Origin: Flammulina velutipes
Taxonomy: Eukaryota; Basidiomycota; Agaricomycetes; Agaricales; Physalacriaceae
DNA: 64,000 bases
Assembly (NCBI GenBank): GCA_011800155.1
Contig: CM022370.1
Location: forward strand, 930,001-994,000
Reading direction: 5' to 3'
A model generated the notes under the pieces. That model saw only the letters and a program-made list of their open reading frames with translations. It searched no databases and was not told where the DNA came from. How positions within the stretch are numbered: the stretch's first letter is position 1; each line of letters opens with the position of its first letter. Both the position numbers and the translations under genes were made by a program. This document shows positions 47,835-59,929 of this stretch, piece by piece.

Positions 47835-49758
47835 TCAGAAAGAAACAGGCGCTGCATTCTCCTTCCCACCGGCCACTCTGACCTTTGGCTTTGGCTTCCT
47901 TGCCGTGTAGGTCTTCCTCATCTCCGTCGTCTTTGTCAAAGGAATCTCCCAAGCCAATCCTCCATTCGAGCGCGCTACCATCAACGGGCGCATGATCGTC
48001 TTCTTGATACGCTTGCTAGTGCGATCGCCTTTGCGTTGAGCTGGCTCTTCTGAAAGGGAGGCGAGAACGGAACGAGTCAGACCGACAGGGAATAGATACA
48101 CAGAATCGATCATGGGGAAATGGGAAGAATGTAACGCGGGAACAGGTCCAGGGTACCGGCCAATCCGTATGTCGCCAATTTGAGCGTAAGTCAACATAGG
48201 CGAGGTTGCTTTGCGCGGTGCAGGCTTCGGTCGTATCAGAGGCGCGATATGGGCGTGATTGGCGCGAGGATGGGCGACGCAGAGCTTGGGCTTGGTGAGC
48301 GTGGACTCGTGCTCCACAGTCGAAGGATAAAGTCTGGATGTAGCTGCCTATCACAGAGGGTCAACAACCGACAAGGCATGTGCAGATAATCACTCACCTC
48401 TGCATTGACAATATCATCGGTATTCTTATTCCTTGAGCGTGCGCAGAGGATTCGACAAGCGCGATAAAGACCAAAGATAACTAGAGAAGCGATTGGGAGA
48501 GACGAGGCTAGGATGATGATAATGAATGTTGGGTCCGCCACGCCGTTGACGAGGCTGCGACTTTGAAGATAACGAGCGGAATGCATAGATTGCGGGTAGA
48601 GACTGTTGGGTGATCGTGGTTGTAGTAGTTCAAGGCGAGTTAGGTGGTTCTTGACACTTGCAGTTTGATCGCGAATCAATGACGCCACACGTGGGAAGTT
48701 CCGAATCCAGCGCATAGAGTGCTCTAAATGGCAATGTTTTTCTTCGTACATGAGCGCCACCATAGAATTTCGAGTAAAAATGTCACAGGAAGCATTTACG
48801 GTAGTCGAGTTCAATGTTTGAACTTGCCCCACTAGATTGATCATTAACCCGGACAGAACTGAACGTCCAATACATAACGGGTATTGATAGTCGGCACTAC
48901 GGAGAGATGTCAGTACACCATGTGTATTCCCTCCTGGAGGAAAACTCACCAACGCCGCCACCCACCGCATACAAAATGGGCTCTTCGCCAGAAATGTATA
49001 GCTCTGCGTACGTGCCAAATTCATTAGCAGAAATAGTGGCGTTGATGGGGAACGCGTCATTCGGGACTGTGTGCTCTAGCACATCCGTGCCATCGACCAC
49101 TTGGTAATTGCCGTTGACATCCCACACTTCAATCTTGATTTTCATGCCGTAGTCGCACTCGCTATTCGAGCCCCTCAAGACCCTGTTCAAGAAGGGTAGA
49201 GGCACAAATTCGCCTTCGTTCTTGAGGTCAGTCAGTGGCGGTTCCCCGAACTCGACATTTAGATTGCTCACCCAGACTTCGCGTTTTGTTGCAGATATTC
49301 CCGTGGTCGGGTAGTCTTGGTTGATGGTATGTGTCCAGAAGACACCAGCTTCGTGGTCACGCTCCTTGATTTCGACAATAAGAGGTTCCACCGATGGGTC
49401 GTAGGTGTACACGATTGAAGACGAATCTCCCACATCCTTCAATCTAATGGTCAATAGTCAGCCTGTTTCTCCGCGAATATATAAAACTCGTTTACCTCCA
49501 TCCAACTTTAGAGGGAGAAAAGTTCCCACCAATGTTGAGTCCACCAAGGTCGTCGGGAACGGTTATCCAACCACCGCTGTCACTTATGCGGTGTTCAAGC
49601 GGCTGAAAGGCATCATTAGGTCAACGAATGTATTAGATTGTGGAGAAACTCACAAGGGTTTTGCCATTCGGAACACCAATATTATACTCCTTGTAATAGT
49701 AGCCGAAGGTAGGAGGCAAGACCATCGAAGCCAGAATAACCATTGGAGCTATAAACAT
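47835..49758 (-). CDS. Single-pass membrane glycoprotein, unknown family
   Basis: Five exons (49758-49654, 49602-49496, 49443-48950, 48858-48398, 48347-47835) give 559 aa. A signal peptide (MFIAPMVILASMVLPPTFG) precedes an extracellular region of about 350 residues with several NxS/T sites, one membrane helix (FIIIILASSLPIASLVIFGL) and a basic cytosolic tail. I do not recognise the family. Intron 3 is a problem: the obvious acceptor CCGTAG (53 bp intron) gives the plausible peptide PTINTRYVLDVQFCPG but then a stop; the next acceptor TTCAG (91 bp intron) keeps the frame and was used here. A one-base frameshift near 48845 would reconcile both. Confidence 0.6.
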
Positions 49759-49992
49759 TGTTGTGATGGTACTAGTCTGAGGGCGATGATGCTGCGACAC
49801 CTGGGTTGTATTCTTGATGGTATTTATACATACTCAGGTTGAAACACGGTGGCATCGAACATCAGGTGGATTCTGCTCTGAGAATCTGTACCTCAGTATT
49901 ACCCAGCCTAGCTTTCAGTATGTCCGCCGGGTGGGATAAAGGCAATCGTCAATGAAGTCCAGTAGAGAGCGGCATATCATTGGAGTGTTGCA

Positions 49993-51246
49993 CTATCGAC
50001 GTATCCACAATCCAATCAATATACCAGCATTCGCAACCAGTAATATGCTCGAGGAGAACGGCGTCGAAGGGAAGACATTCCATGCATATTCCACCAATAC
50101 AAGGAAGATTACTCTGTGATACTGTCAACAACAGGTAGAGCCACCAATACTGTACTCACTTGATACTCCAATGAAACCCCGTCTTCCACGCGAGATATGG
50201 CAGTTGTTGAGCGTACCATGAATAGAACTGGTAGTGCAGGGATCTCGAGAAGGTGATTCCAATCAAGTTGCAGGTGAAGAGCATGAGGGCTACGTCCCCC
50301 TTCTCGAACCCAGCGGGCAATGTAGGCCGCCTCACCGCCCGACTGATAACGTCCCAGCCGCCGATCCATCGCCACCCAAACAGGCATAAAACAGCGATAT
50401 GTCCAAGAAGAAGCGACGTCTGCCACTGCACACTGAGAAACGTCTCTTCACTGACCATGCGCCAGTTGACTGTCCATTTGTACAGGAATACTCGTGAAAG
50501 GTCGAATGCGCCAGCAACATATTCACCGAGGTGATTACGGAAAGGATACGCGACTGCGAGCTGAATTGCCGCGATAATTGCCAAAGGAGGTAGAGAGGGA
50601 ATGATGCCGCGTCGTTTGACGAGTATGACAAGTAATGCAGGAGCGTAAAGCAGGATGTTCATCTTTACGGACAATGCAACACTGAAGAGCGCAGCTCCGA
50701 GGATGTCCCACTCTGTTTGAATGGCCAGGACGGATAAATGCATGAAGAAAACGGCCCAGCAATCATTGAAGAGGCGGAGAGCGAAGATTGAGTGCAGGCG
50801 TTTGCTGAGGGGTAGGGCGAGTAGCAGCCAGTTTGGGGCACCTGCTTGGTAGTATATACCGGCTGATGCCACGAGGGTTGAGATGTAAAGGATGCCGTAG
50901 AGATACTGGATATTGCCAATGTTATCTCCAAAAGGTTGTAGCAACCGATGGATGAAGAGATGCCCAGCAGGGTACACCAATGGCCCCGTAGGTCCCGATA
51001 TTTGTGAGTAGTTTCGTTCTCCCTTGATATAAACCCCAATTTGGATCATATACGTTTCCCAATCGATTTCGGTGTCTACAGTTTTGTCAGATTCAGAACA
51101 TCAAATGAAAGCCGTTACAGACACGAAATAAAGCGTATGATGGCTGCAGTAAGAGCAGCATCTCCAACGATAACAAGAGATGCCACCAGCCAGAAAGAGC
51201 GTCGGTCGAAGCAGAGACGGTGAAGGTGAGAGGTGACGAAAGACAT
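49993..51246 (-). CDS. ALG3: ALG3 dolichyl-P-Man:Man5GlcNAc2-PP-Dol alpha-1,3-mannosyltransferase
   Basis: Three exons (51246-51123, 51075-50160, 50113-49993) give 386 aa. ALG3 adds the first dolichol-phosphate-mannose-derived mannose to the N-glycan precursor in the ER lumen. Diagnostic segments are YTEIDWETYMIQIG (the catalytic EIDWxxY loop), ISGPTGPLVYPAGHLFIH, LRLFNDCWAVFF, SVKMNILLYAPALL, HYQFYSWYAQQLPYLAW and the C-terminal EYAWNVFPSTPFSS. Multiple membrane spans fit. The last intron uses the acceptor TATCACAG rather than the earlier TTGACAG, which would run into a stop. The protein is somewhat shorter than yeast ALG3 (458 aa). Confidence 0.93.
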
Positions 51247-51360
51247 TGCACGATCACGTGCGCCACGTCAACCAGGCGGCCCGGTCAAACCGATCGTCTG
51301 AATCTTTGGCTGTGCCAATTCTAAATATAACAGAGACCATTGACCCCTCTTTCACGACAG

Positions 51361-51368
51361 TATATAAA
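51361..51368 (+). promoter_or_regulatory. TATA box of the 51403 gene
   Basis: TATATAAA, 42 bp before the ATG, inside the 156 bp divergent region shared with ALG3. Confidence 0.5.
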
Positions 51369-51402
51369 GCGAGGCAATATTCTGAGTCAATTAAAACTAA
51401 CT

Positions 51403-51840
51403 ATGTCTAAGCCCACTTCAGCCCGTCAGCACTCTCCATCCCGAATCCCCATTCGCATTCGTTCCAAATCACTGCTTGGCTTCTCGGCTAGCGCTCCCAC
51501 ACCCTCGAGTTTCCTCTCCAAACCGCGCACGAATGACCTCCCGCCCGCCATCCCGTCACTCCGTATGGGGCCCCCGTTCCAAGTCCAGCGGTCGGCAGTG
51601 CATAGTAGGATCCCTATTTCCAAGCGCCACACTATCAAGCAAGAGGATTCTAACATTAATACTACCCAGAGGGACAAAACTTTCGAATCTCCTATGGGAC
51701 CAACGCCGTTCTATATGCTCACCTCCAAAGATATCGACTCGGGCAATTTCCTAGATCTGTATACAATCATGTCGGAGATAGATTTCGAGGATGATTGCCT
51801 CCCGCTTTCGAGCGCTCTTCACACGCAGAAAACCCTATAG
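51403..51840 (+). CDS. Small unknown protein, intronless
   Basis: A single exon of 145 aa. The N-terminal 100 residues are basic, Ser/Pro-rich and disordered. The C-terminus contains GPTPFYMLTSKDIDSGNFLD and an acidic end. No domain is recognised. A strong TATA box 42 bp upstream and an intact ORF in a region of short noise ORFs support it as a gene. Confidence 0.6.
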   Translation: MSKPTSARQHSPSRIPIRIRSKSLLGFSASAPTPSSFLSKPRTNDLPPAIPSLRMGPPFQVQRSAVHSRIPISKRHTIKQEDSNINTTQRDKTFESPMGPTPFYMLTSKDIDSGNFLDLYTIMSEIDFEDDCLPLSSALHTQKTL

Positions 51841-52005
51841 CTTCTTACTTGTAATACTATCATGTTGTAAAGATGTCGATGTTGTGCGAGGGCATAATCG
51901 TGTATTCAAAGCGTTCTGAGATATGCAAGTGCAACGAGAGTAAATAATACACAGGACAAGTTCAAATGATCATCGTAGTACAGAATATGAAAATTGTTTC
52001 AGTGT

Positions 52006-52914
52006 TTACCCGACGAGTGGCGCTCTCTCCTCATCCTCGAGTCTGATACCACCCCTCAATTTTCTGCTCGTTCCCCACGCACCCTTGACAACCCAAACCA
52101 AGGCAAGGATGGCAAACGCCAAAGCGCTCCAATGAACAAAACCGGAGTTTCTTTGATGCGCAAAGATCGCCCACAATGACCAGGCGATAGCAATGCTTGC
52201 GGGCAAATCGCCCTCTGGGCTGGAGAAGGCATAGGTCGCAGCGGTACCTTCCAAAAAGAACAAGGCGAGGAAGACAAAGACCTTGGTCCAAGCGCCGGCC
52301 TTGTGGTTGATAGAGTCCACACCGAACGCTTCAAACGCGGTCAAGACGACAAGAACAGTCGTCCAGCCATGATAGAGAGAGAATGGAAGGTGAATAAGAA
52401 TCTCATCCGCAGTGCTTTGGGCGGAGTGATGCTTCTTCACGACGTAATAGATGTGGGTCACTGCGGAGGAAACGAGGAGGGAGAAGATGAAGGCAGGGAT
52501 ATAATGGTGCGATGCCCAGAGATTGACGTAGATCACATTGAGGACGGCGAGGAGGGGGAAACGCCATGAAATGCCATCAATAACAACAGCTTTGCCACCG
52601 GGGAAGAATTGGTATATGATTGTTCCCAGCAAAAGCAAGTGAACCAGGGACCTGCAGTGTGTTAGAGCCCGTAATTAGCTGGTAAGGAGGAGCCTACCAA
52701 ATCAAGAAAGCCCAGGGGGCAGGTGTTATGTACGTCTCCCTTCCGGTGTAGTAGATATCTTTGGGACCTGCGACCGTGTATAGGTTCGAGCCAAGGAAGA
52801 GGAAGTATACGACAACATTGACGATCTTGTATGGCTTCAACATGGACCTTATACTGCCTTGTTGAACGCTCTCACCTTGAGGAGGATACCATCTTTCCAA
52901 GACGAGTCTGCCAT
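52006..52914 (-). CDS. Multi-pass membrane protein, unknown function
   Basis: Three exons (52914-52876, 52825-52698, 52651-52006) give 270 aa with about seven hydrophobic segments ([56 protein letters not shown]). Such proteins appear conserved in mushrooms but I cannot name the family. The 5' end is uncertain: the ATG at 52914, 48 bp after a TATAAAG box (52962-52968), reads into a 50 bp intron, yet the intron translated in another frame ([20 protein letters not shown]) looks protein-like. A short exon, a 36 bp intron or a one-base frameshift are all possible. Confidence 0.68.
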
Positions 52915-53426
52915 GGCTGCTGAGTGTGAGTGGGGAACAGGTGGTCGCCGCAGTGGTCGCACTTTATAGGGACGAAACGTGGGGGTGGTGACGCATGGTC
53001 TCGGTCATTCGATGACGTGACTTCCGTCCTGTGATCGAAGTTCGCGACTCCGAATCGCGAGACAACTCGCCTTAAAGGTGGCGTTATAACACGCTATCAA
53101 GGCATAATACTACTGGTTCAATAATTCCTGATACAATGCCAAGACGGCGAGTACTTTCCCTGGAGATTCGAGAGGATGAGAGGACTTTGGCACGGTTTGT
53201 GCACAGCAAATAAGATCCAACTGCAAAGCAGGTCTCATAATTTCTGGAAGATCCGAGGATTACGTGACAGTATTGGAACCTAAACGAGAGAGGTAATTCG
53301 TGATACAATAACGCGGCGTTAGCCCAGTAACGGGAGAGGTTTTCGTTTGGTGGCCTCATTTTCGTGTCGTGTAGATACAGTATCTTCACCATTAGTAGAC
53401 CGAGCCTTGCGAGATTAGTAAACAGA
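52915..53426. other. Intergenic region
   Basis: Between two minus-strand genes. Holds the promoter at 52962-52968 and the 3' flank of the second DUF6534 gene. The ORF at 53084-53392 (minus) has no motif. Confidence 0.4.
52962..52968 (-). promoter_or_regulatory. TATA box of the 52.9 kb membrane protein gene
   Basis: TATAAAG on the minus strand, 48 bp upstream of the ATG at 52914. Confidence 0.45.
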
Positions 53427-54803
53427 CTAGGTTAGCGTGACAGACAGTACCTTTTTACTGCGTACGGACGCTCCATCGCCAGTCCAATGTCGCTCCAGAG
53501 TTTGACTCTCTGCCTGAGTAGTGCTTCTACCTCTGGCAAAGCCGAATCCTAAGGTGCCTTCCAAAGTTCCTAGCTCAACCTCGCTTGCTTGTGGATTGTA
53601 CAACTCTTCCCGCCCTCCGCGTATTTTTACCCTGCTGTTGAATAGAACGAGAATAGCGTTGGAATATAACTTGGAGAGGCTTTGCGCAGGAACAGTGTGA
53701 TACGTAGCATGAGGGAAGGCAAGGAACAGAATGAGGTCAATGAGGGCAACGACGGCTAGAAAGAGGCACACGTCACCTACTGAAGGCTGAAGTAGTTGAT
53801 ATGACGCACCAGTAATAGTTCCAGTCTCAATTATAAGACGTATCAGTTTCGTGAGCAAGAGGTGAGTGGATCGAAATCCAGAATCAGCTCTCAATAGCTA
53901 TGTGCCAATTCAACATTTGTCTTGATACTAAGAGAGAAAACTTACATGAAAGGTCATTGACACTGCAATGAGTATATCCGCAGCGGCACTTCCGCTAAGC
54001 CAAATCTGAGCACCGTGAGATTTGATGCCACTGAACATAGTGGTAAGTGACTCACAGTAGATGCGATTCGGGTTGATTCAATTTGCGAGAAACGACCTTT
54101 GATAAAGACTTGGATACCACCCACGACCGAAGCAGTAAATTGGGTCAAAGAGATCTACGGAGGCACTTGTCAGACAAGCACCAACGACAGTCCGAGTATT
54201 GCGTACCAGTGAAATGATTCCGGGCACCACCATCCCACCGGTCAATAGATAGATCCGGTAGCTGTAGAAACATTGCACCATAAAACTGACTGCATAGTCA
54301 ATCTGTCAGGCTTGAGGCAACGTCCTTGAAGGTTTAGACGCACCTAGTCCCGTCATAATTGGTACTGCGAACCACGACATATGAATGTGATCCAGGTTAT
54401 CGAAATCTCCAAATCCCGCGGCAAAGATATCAAACACATCCCAGGTATTGAGCACTACTTGCACAGTCTCAATTACCAGCAATGAGTAGACGACAATCCG
54501 GGAGGCAGCGCGATCCTTGGGGAAGGATATATAGTATATATCTGATATATCCACATTATAAACGATTGTAACTGGTTTTTTTTAGGACTCACATGTTTGA
54601 ACGCAGAACACGCCGTAGAGGACAAAGTTGGACACGTAGCCTAGGAGCTATTGTATAGTAAGCGATCCGTTACTAGGGAAGATATTACAGAGGAAGCTCA
54701 CAAGTGGTCCTGTCCTGTAAACTCAATGAGTTCGTAATTGGGTAGTCCGAGAAATGGAGACCAACGTGTGTACCAGATTTGCCGGACGTGCTTCAGAGGC
54801 CAT
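53427..54803 (-). CDS. DUF6534-type multi-pass membrane protein (copy 2)
   Basis: Nine exons (54803-54766, 54714-54702, 54647-54593, 54541-54344, 54289-54207, 54154-54056, 54005-53946, 53897-53810, 53755-53427) give 320 aa. It follows the same family order as copy 1: TTGPLLLGYVSNFVLYGVFC, VQTYIYYISFPKD, HMSWFAVPIMTGL, FYSYRIYLLTG, STIWLSGSAAADILIA, ETGTITAVVALIDLILFLAFP and LSKLYSNAILVLFNSR. The last intron was set at 53756-53809 (54 bp) because it gives the family's spacing between ETG and FP; the region is open in frame, so retention is possible. Function unknown. A 13 nt second exon is shared in position with copy 1. Confidence 0.8.
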
Positions 54804-56077
54804 AGTAGTACGGCGACTACGGTAGATAGTATCAAACGGTGGAGGAAAGGGAAAAGAAGTACAAGAAACAAAGCAAGAGGTAGTCTCCAAAGCGAGTATG
54901 TATACAGATTACGAGAAACGCGTCGTCACAAATTTCGGGACAGAATTGGCAGCCCAAGCATAGTATACACCGAGAAAGATCGAATAGAAAGCGGAAACGT
55001 TGAGGGCTGTATATGGGCGGGGGGACAAGCGGCAATTCAATGAGATGAGAGGGGGAGACAAGTTGTGAAGTTATCAGGTTCGTTATTCAGGAATCGGCGA
55101 GACCCTCAGCCCCAAAACGAAGTATCCTGGCTTCTTTCCTAAGTCCGAGATCAACATGATCACGACGGTGAACAAAAATCATGCGTTAATACCAAGGAGA
55201 CGAAAGCTTGATATGTGGCGAGGCGATTACCGTCGCCGAGCTCGGTTGCAGACCAGTCTTGACCAACGCTGCACAGTAAGTGGTGCAAGAGGTAGGATCG
55301 CGGCCAGCCGAGATTTTAGACGTCTTGCGGAAGTCAACATATCTACTGTGTACCTGGATACAGAGTTGGGGAGGCCAGGGAAGGACACCTCAGGCTACAT
55401 GCCATTGAACGACGGCGTTTCGCTGTGTTCTGGTGGATTTTACCAAGAGATCGGGGAACTTCCATAGCGCACAAGAGAGTCTTGGTCCAAGTACCACGAT
55501 GCTTGAACAACTTGAACCGGCCGCTGCCGGTCCAGGCCGGCCCTAAATGCGTCGATCGATTTACCTTTTCGCCAGCACGTTCATTGTAAAGTCTAAAGCG
55601 CGATTCCAGTGTCATTTTTCAGACGTCTAAACGTGCATGTTCCTGGGAGAATGTAAGCATCCTGATAGGTCCTCTATACATAATATAATCTAGCCGTTTT
55701 CAGGCAACCATCCTCAACATGTGAACGATCTATACGAACATCGCCGTCTCACGAACCTTCGTCCCTCAAGCGAAGCCGGTCATCATAAGGTGCCTTGTGG
55801 ATCCAGTGTGGGACTGTACGCACACCACAGCACCATTGAATGTCTTCTGAATACCAAGATACCTACTTTAGCCAAGGTTCATCTAGGCAATCCTTCGCAC
55901 TTGGGTAGCCCCCAGATATCAACGCTCCTCCATTTTCCAGCGGTAAGCATACGACGAACAGTCAGTCCACAGTCTGTCGGCCCCCTGGCTGACGTCTTTC
56001 CAGGCCCTGAATCTCAATTAATCGCTATTTAAGCAGGCATTTTTCTGAGCGAATAGATTAAGCGCAGTCACTCCTCC
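54804..56077. other. 1.3 kb intergenic region
   Basis: Divergent spacer between the DUF6534 gene and the GMC oxidoreductase. It contains a small GC-rich hairpin (ACCGGC/GCCGGT, 55516-55531) followed by GGCCGGCC, and a TATTTAA element near 56026, about 50 bp before the GMC start. No convincing gene. Confidence 0.45.
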
Positions 56078-58345
56078 ATGTCTGTCTTGCGGTTCGCGCT
56101 CACCACACTGCTGCTAGCCGTTGCGCGCGCTGAGCTCTACACCGACTTTTCGCAATTGACCCAGACAAGCTATGATTATATTGTGATTGGGGGTGAGTAT
56201 CACTTCGGCACCCCTTCCTATTCATTCGCTGAAATAGTACCCTTCATCAGCGGGAACTGCAGGAAGCGTGGTGGCAGCTCGTCTCACGGAAGATCCCAAT
56301 ATCTCCGTCCTTGTGCTTGAAGCGGGTGTCGCGTATGTTTACAACAATCGTCCTGAACGTCTACTAACAGTTAATCAAGTGACAACGATATCCTCCCTGC
56401 TCAGAGAATCCCTCTTCTTGGCGCCACTCTTACGCCAAACACTATTTACGACTGGAATTACACTGTGGTCCCTCAAGCCGGGTTCAATGGTCGCAGCTTT
56501 GAATATCCAAGAGGTCGCGTCTTGGGAGGTTCGAGTACCGTTAGTATGTATTCAAAACTTTACACGGCCTCATGCACTGTATTGACATCTTCCTTTAGAC
56601 TACATGGGATACTCTCATGGATCTGGCGAAGATTGGGATCGGTATGCCTCATTCACAGGGGATGAGGGATGGAAATGGAAGAATATGGAATACTATGCGC
56701 GAAAGGTTACCTCTTATTCTTTACTGACTTCAAAGACATTCCCCTAATACTGTTTCAGAACGAGAAACTAGTAGCGCCTGCTGATGGTCACAATACAACG
56801 GGGCAGTATGACCCAAAACAGCACGGATACCACGGAGCCATCTTAACCAGCTTGACGGGGAACGACGGTATTCCACTCGATGCACACGTCCTAGCCACCA
56901 CGCAAGAACTAGCGTCGGAATTTCCCTTCCGGCTCGATATGACAGGTGGCTCACAAGGCGTACTTGGCATAGGTTCGTTATTGCCCCTCGATCCAACGAT
57001 TCGTGAACTCAGCAACTTGCAGGCTCCTTCGTTTCATCTATTGGCAACGGGGAAAGGAGCAGCTCAGCCACCGGTTACCTCCATCCAGCTCTGGGTCGTC
57101 CCAACCTTGATGTCCTCATTAACGCACAAGTGACGAAGCTAGTGAAAACAGGTGAAGTGGATGGTTTGCCGTCTTTCCACTCCGTCGAGTTTGCCGCTCT
57201 TGAGGGCGGTACGTGCAGTCGCCTGTTCCACGGCCGTATCATTACTAATAATAAACAGCTACGGTTCATACCGTTAACGCAAACAAGGAGGTCGTTTTAT
57301 CTGCAGGCACTATTGGCACTCCGACCATCTTGATGTTGTCTGGGATCGGTAACTCTGCTGAGCTCTCCGAGCTAGGAATCGAGACCTTCCACCACAACCC
57401 ATCCGTCGGTTCAAACTTGACCGACCATGTCCTAGTGGCGAACGTCTACGAAGTTACGAGCAATGGGACTTATGACGACCTGCTTAGAACTCCAGAGTTA
57501 ATGGCTATCGCAAGACAAGAGTGGACAGTCAATAGGACGGGACCCTTGACTGCAGGCGTTGGAAACCATGTTGCCTACCTACGAATGGCAGACAATGCCA
57601 GCATTTTCGAGACGGTCGAAGACCCTAGTGCAGGTCCTGCCTCTAGTCATTTTGAGATCCTGATGGCGGTATGTTCCCGTCGAATCTTATCATATGAGAT
57701 TGGATGGAAGACTGACTTGCTTTCAAAGAACCTCTGGCTTGTGCACGGAGTTAGGGTACCTGCTACAGGTCACTTCACTAGCTTCTCGACAGTGGTAATA
57801 TCGCCTACCTCACGTTAGTTTTCTTCCACATACTTGCTTGACGTTTTCTGATGTTTTCGTAGGTGGATCAATCAAGCTGGCTTCAGCAAACCCTTGGACA
57901 CATCCTATTATTGACCCCAACTCGCTGACCACAGAATTTGATATCTTCACAATGGTGGAATCCGTGAAGACTGTTCGTCGCTTCGTTTCGGCGCCCAATT
58001 GGGAGGACTACATAATCGGACCAGTGCGAGATCTAGCCAATGCCACAACGGATGCTGAGCTCGCAAGTTATGTACGCAACAACGCGCAGTCCATCCTACA
58101 CATGCTCGGGACTGCGAGTATGTCACCGAAAGATGCCGAGTGGGGTGTTGTAGATTCACAATTGAAGGTGAAGGGAGTGGAGGGTATACGAGTCGTCGAC
58201 GGTTCTGTCTTGGTGTGTAATGCTGTCTGTTGCGCTTTGTCAAAAGCTAACTGGGAGGCCACAGCCATTTCTACCCAATTGCCATACCGCAGGACCTATA
58301 TACATGGTAGCCGAGCGTGCTTCAGACCTCATCAAACAATCTTGA
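56078..58345 (+). CDS. Secreted GMC oxidoreductase (aryl-alcohol/glucose oxidase-like)
   Basis: Ten exons (56078-56192, 56251-56332, 56380-56543, 56599-56705, 56759-56972, 57023-57208, 57259-57668, 57729-57813, 57863-58212, 58265-58345) give 597 aa. GMC flavoenzymes oxidise alcohols or sugars, often making H2O2 outside the cell. There is a signal peptide (about 1-18), the FAD loop VIGAGTAGS (36-44), VLEAG, the GMC signature PRGRVLGGSSTVNYMGY, a second one at SAGTIGTPTILMLSGIG, and the C-terminal NCHTAGPIYMVAERA with the active-site His. N-glycosylation sites are frequent. The frame is intact and the length is normal. The substrate cannot be told; aryl-alcohol oxidase-type enzymes are the closest feel. 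Confidence 0.92.
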
Positions 58346-58592
58346 GGGTGATAGTTCTGCCATGATTTTTATGTCGTTCTCAATTTCAGATGTACAACAA
58401 CTTCGCATTATGATTAAGGATACAATGGCCAGTGACGTCGTGACAACTCTGCAGAAAAACGCCGAAGAAGTGATCACGAGTAGCGACCGGGTGAGTTACG
58501 CGGAGAGCGGCCCATCGAGCAACGAGTCGTTCGGACCGCCTCGTGGACGTCTATAAGAAGGCGGAAGACGTTGCAGCGTTGAGTCCCTAGAA

Positions 58593-59814
58593 ATGCTTTT
58601 CCTTGGTCTTCTATCTTTCGTGCTGAATGGTCTTGTCGCGCTTGCTTCGCCTGCATCAGAACGGCGGGCTGAGGCGAGTGGTTGTTTTCGGACTCAAGGG
58701 CACTAATACTTACTTGGTTCTTAAGTCCTTCGTTGGCTACCTGTTAGTTCATTTCTGTAAGTGTAACTTTGTTGACCCTTTACACTCTCTAACTAGATGC
58801 TAGATGACCGCGAGCCTTCGATCTTCCTTCATCTCAGTGACGGAAACAATCCTCTTTCATATCGACCACTCAACGACGACAAGGCGATACTCGTTCCTAC
58901 AGTCGGGTCAGAGACCGTCCACGGTGTCAGAGACCCGTACATCATCTCCCGCCCCGACCAATCGAAGCACTTCATCATCGCGACTGACCTGAACATTGAC
59001 GATATCAACCAGAACTGGGATTATGCTACGCGCCACGGGAGTCTAGGCATTGTCGTTTGGGAGAGTGATGATCTTGTTCACTGGTCAGATAACAGACTCG
59101 TGCAGATCATGCCACCCACAGGTGGGATGACTTGGGCACCAGAAGCCGTCTGGGATTATGAGAAGGAGCAGTTCTTGGTCGTGTGGTCGTCAAGGCTATA
59201 TGATGAAGCTGACGTTAATGTAAGTCCCAGGGTTCTCTTTGTCGAGGCAAGCGAGGCTGACCACGAGCGCATAGCACACGGGTACCGCGACGGAGGATCA
59301 GATCTTCTATGCACACACGTCCGACTTCGTGACCTTCACAAAGGCAGCGCCGTACGTCGCCATTGATGGCACACCAGTCATTGACTTGACTTTCCTGTCG
59401 ATGGACTCCGCCGGGCGGTCCTATGCTAGATTCATCAAGGATGAAAACGTACTGCGAGTGTGGGAAGAGCGTTCGGACACTGGCCTGTTCGGCAACTGGA
59501 CTCGTGTAGGCTCAAAAGCTTACATCGACAATGTTGTTTCTGAGGGACCACTCGTGTTTTGGGACAACGAGGTTGAAGGAAGAGCTTATCTTTTCTTGGA
59601 TCAGTACACGACAGCTCGGGTGAGTGTCGCGTTTAGAATGCTCATCATATGAATTTAACGTTGTTAGGGATATGTGCCTTTTGTTACGGACAACGTCGAC
59701 GCTGCAGAATGGAGCCGTGTTGAGACGACTGGGCTTCCTGCCCTACTCAAACATGGAGTAGTGAAACCGGTTACGCAAACGCAATATGATCTTCTACAGT
59801 CCACTTGGGGTTGA
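58593..59814 (+). CDS. Glycoside hydrolase family 43-like secreted protein
   Basis: Five exons (58593-58634, 58699-58756, 58804-59219, 59275-59619, 59668-59814) give 335 aa. A five-bladed propeller of the GH43 type is suggested by GVRDPYII (first catalytic Asp), WAPEAVWDYE, VIDLTFLS and VVSEGP (catalytic Glu), i.e. enzymes acting on arabinan, xylan or galactan side chains. The N-terminus is doubtful. The ATG opens a classic signal peptide (MLFLGLLSFVLNGLVALASP), but that frame ends in a stop, and TNTYLVLKSFVGYL continues in another frame. I bridged them with a 64 bp intron that cuts the signal peptide short; a one-base frameshift is the alternative. Confidence 0.75.
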
Positions 59815-59929
59815 AAACCAGTTGTATCACTATCAATGTGTGGCGCAATCGAATACCATATAATTATGTATGTTTACGAAAGTTGGTGTTGTTGGGCAAT
59901 TCTACAATGTATATTGTACTCCCGAAACA

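Noticed and set aside
55516..55542. GC-rich hairpin ACCGGC/GCCGGT with adjacent GGCCGGCC as a transposon end
   Set aside because: No partner repeat, target duplication or transposase nearby; too short to interpret.
58380..58556. Short ORF after the GMC gene starting near 58363
   Set aside because: The GMC stop at 58345 is well placed for the family; the ORF has no motif and probably lies in the 3' UTR.
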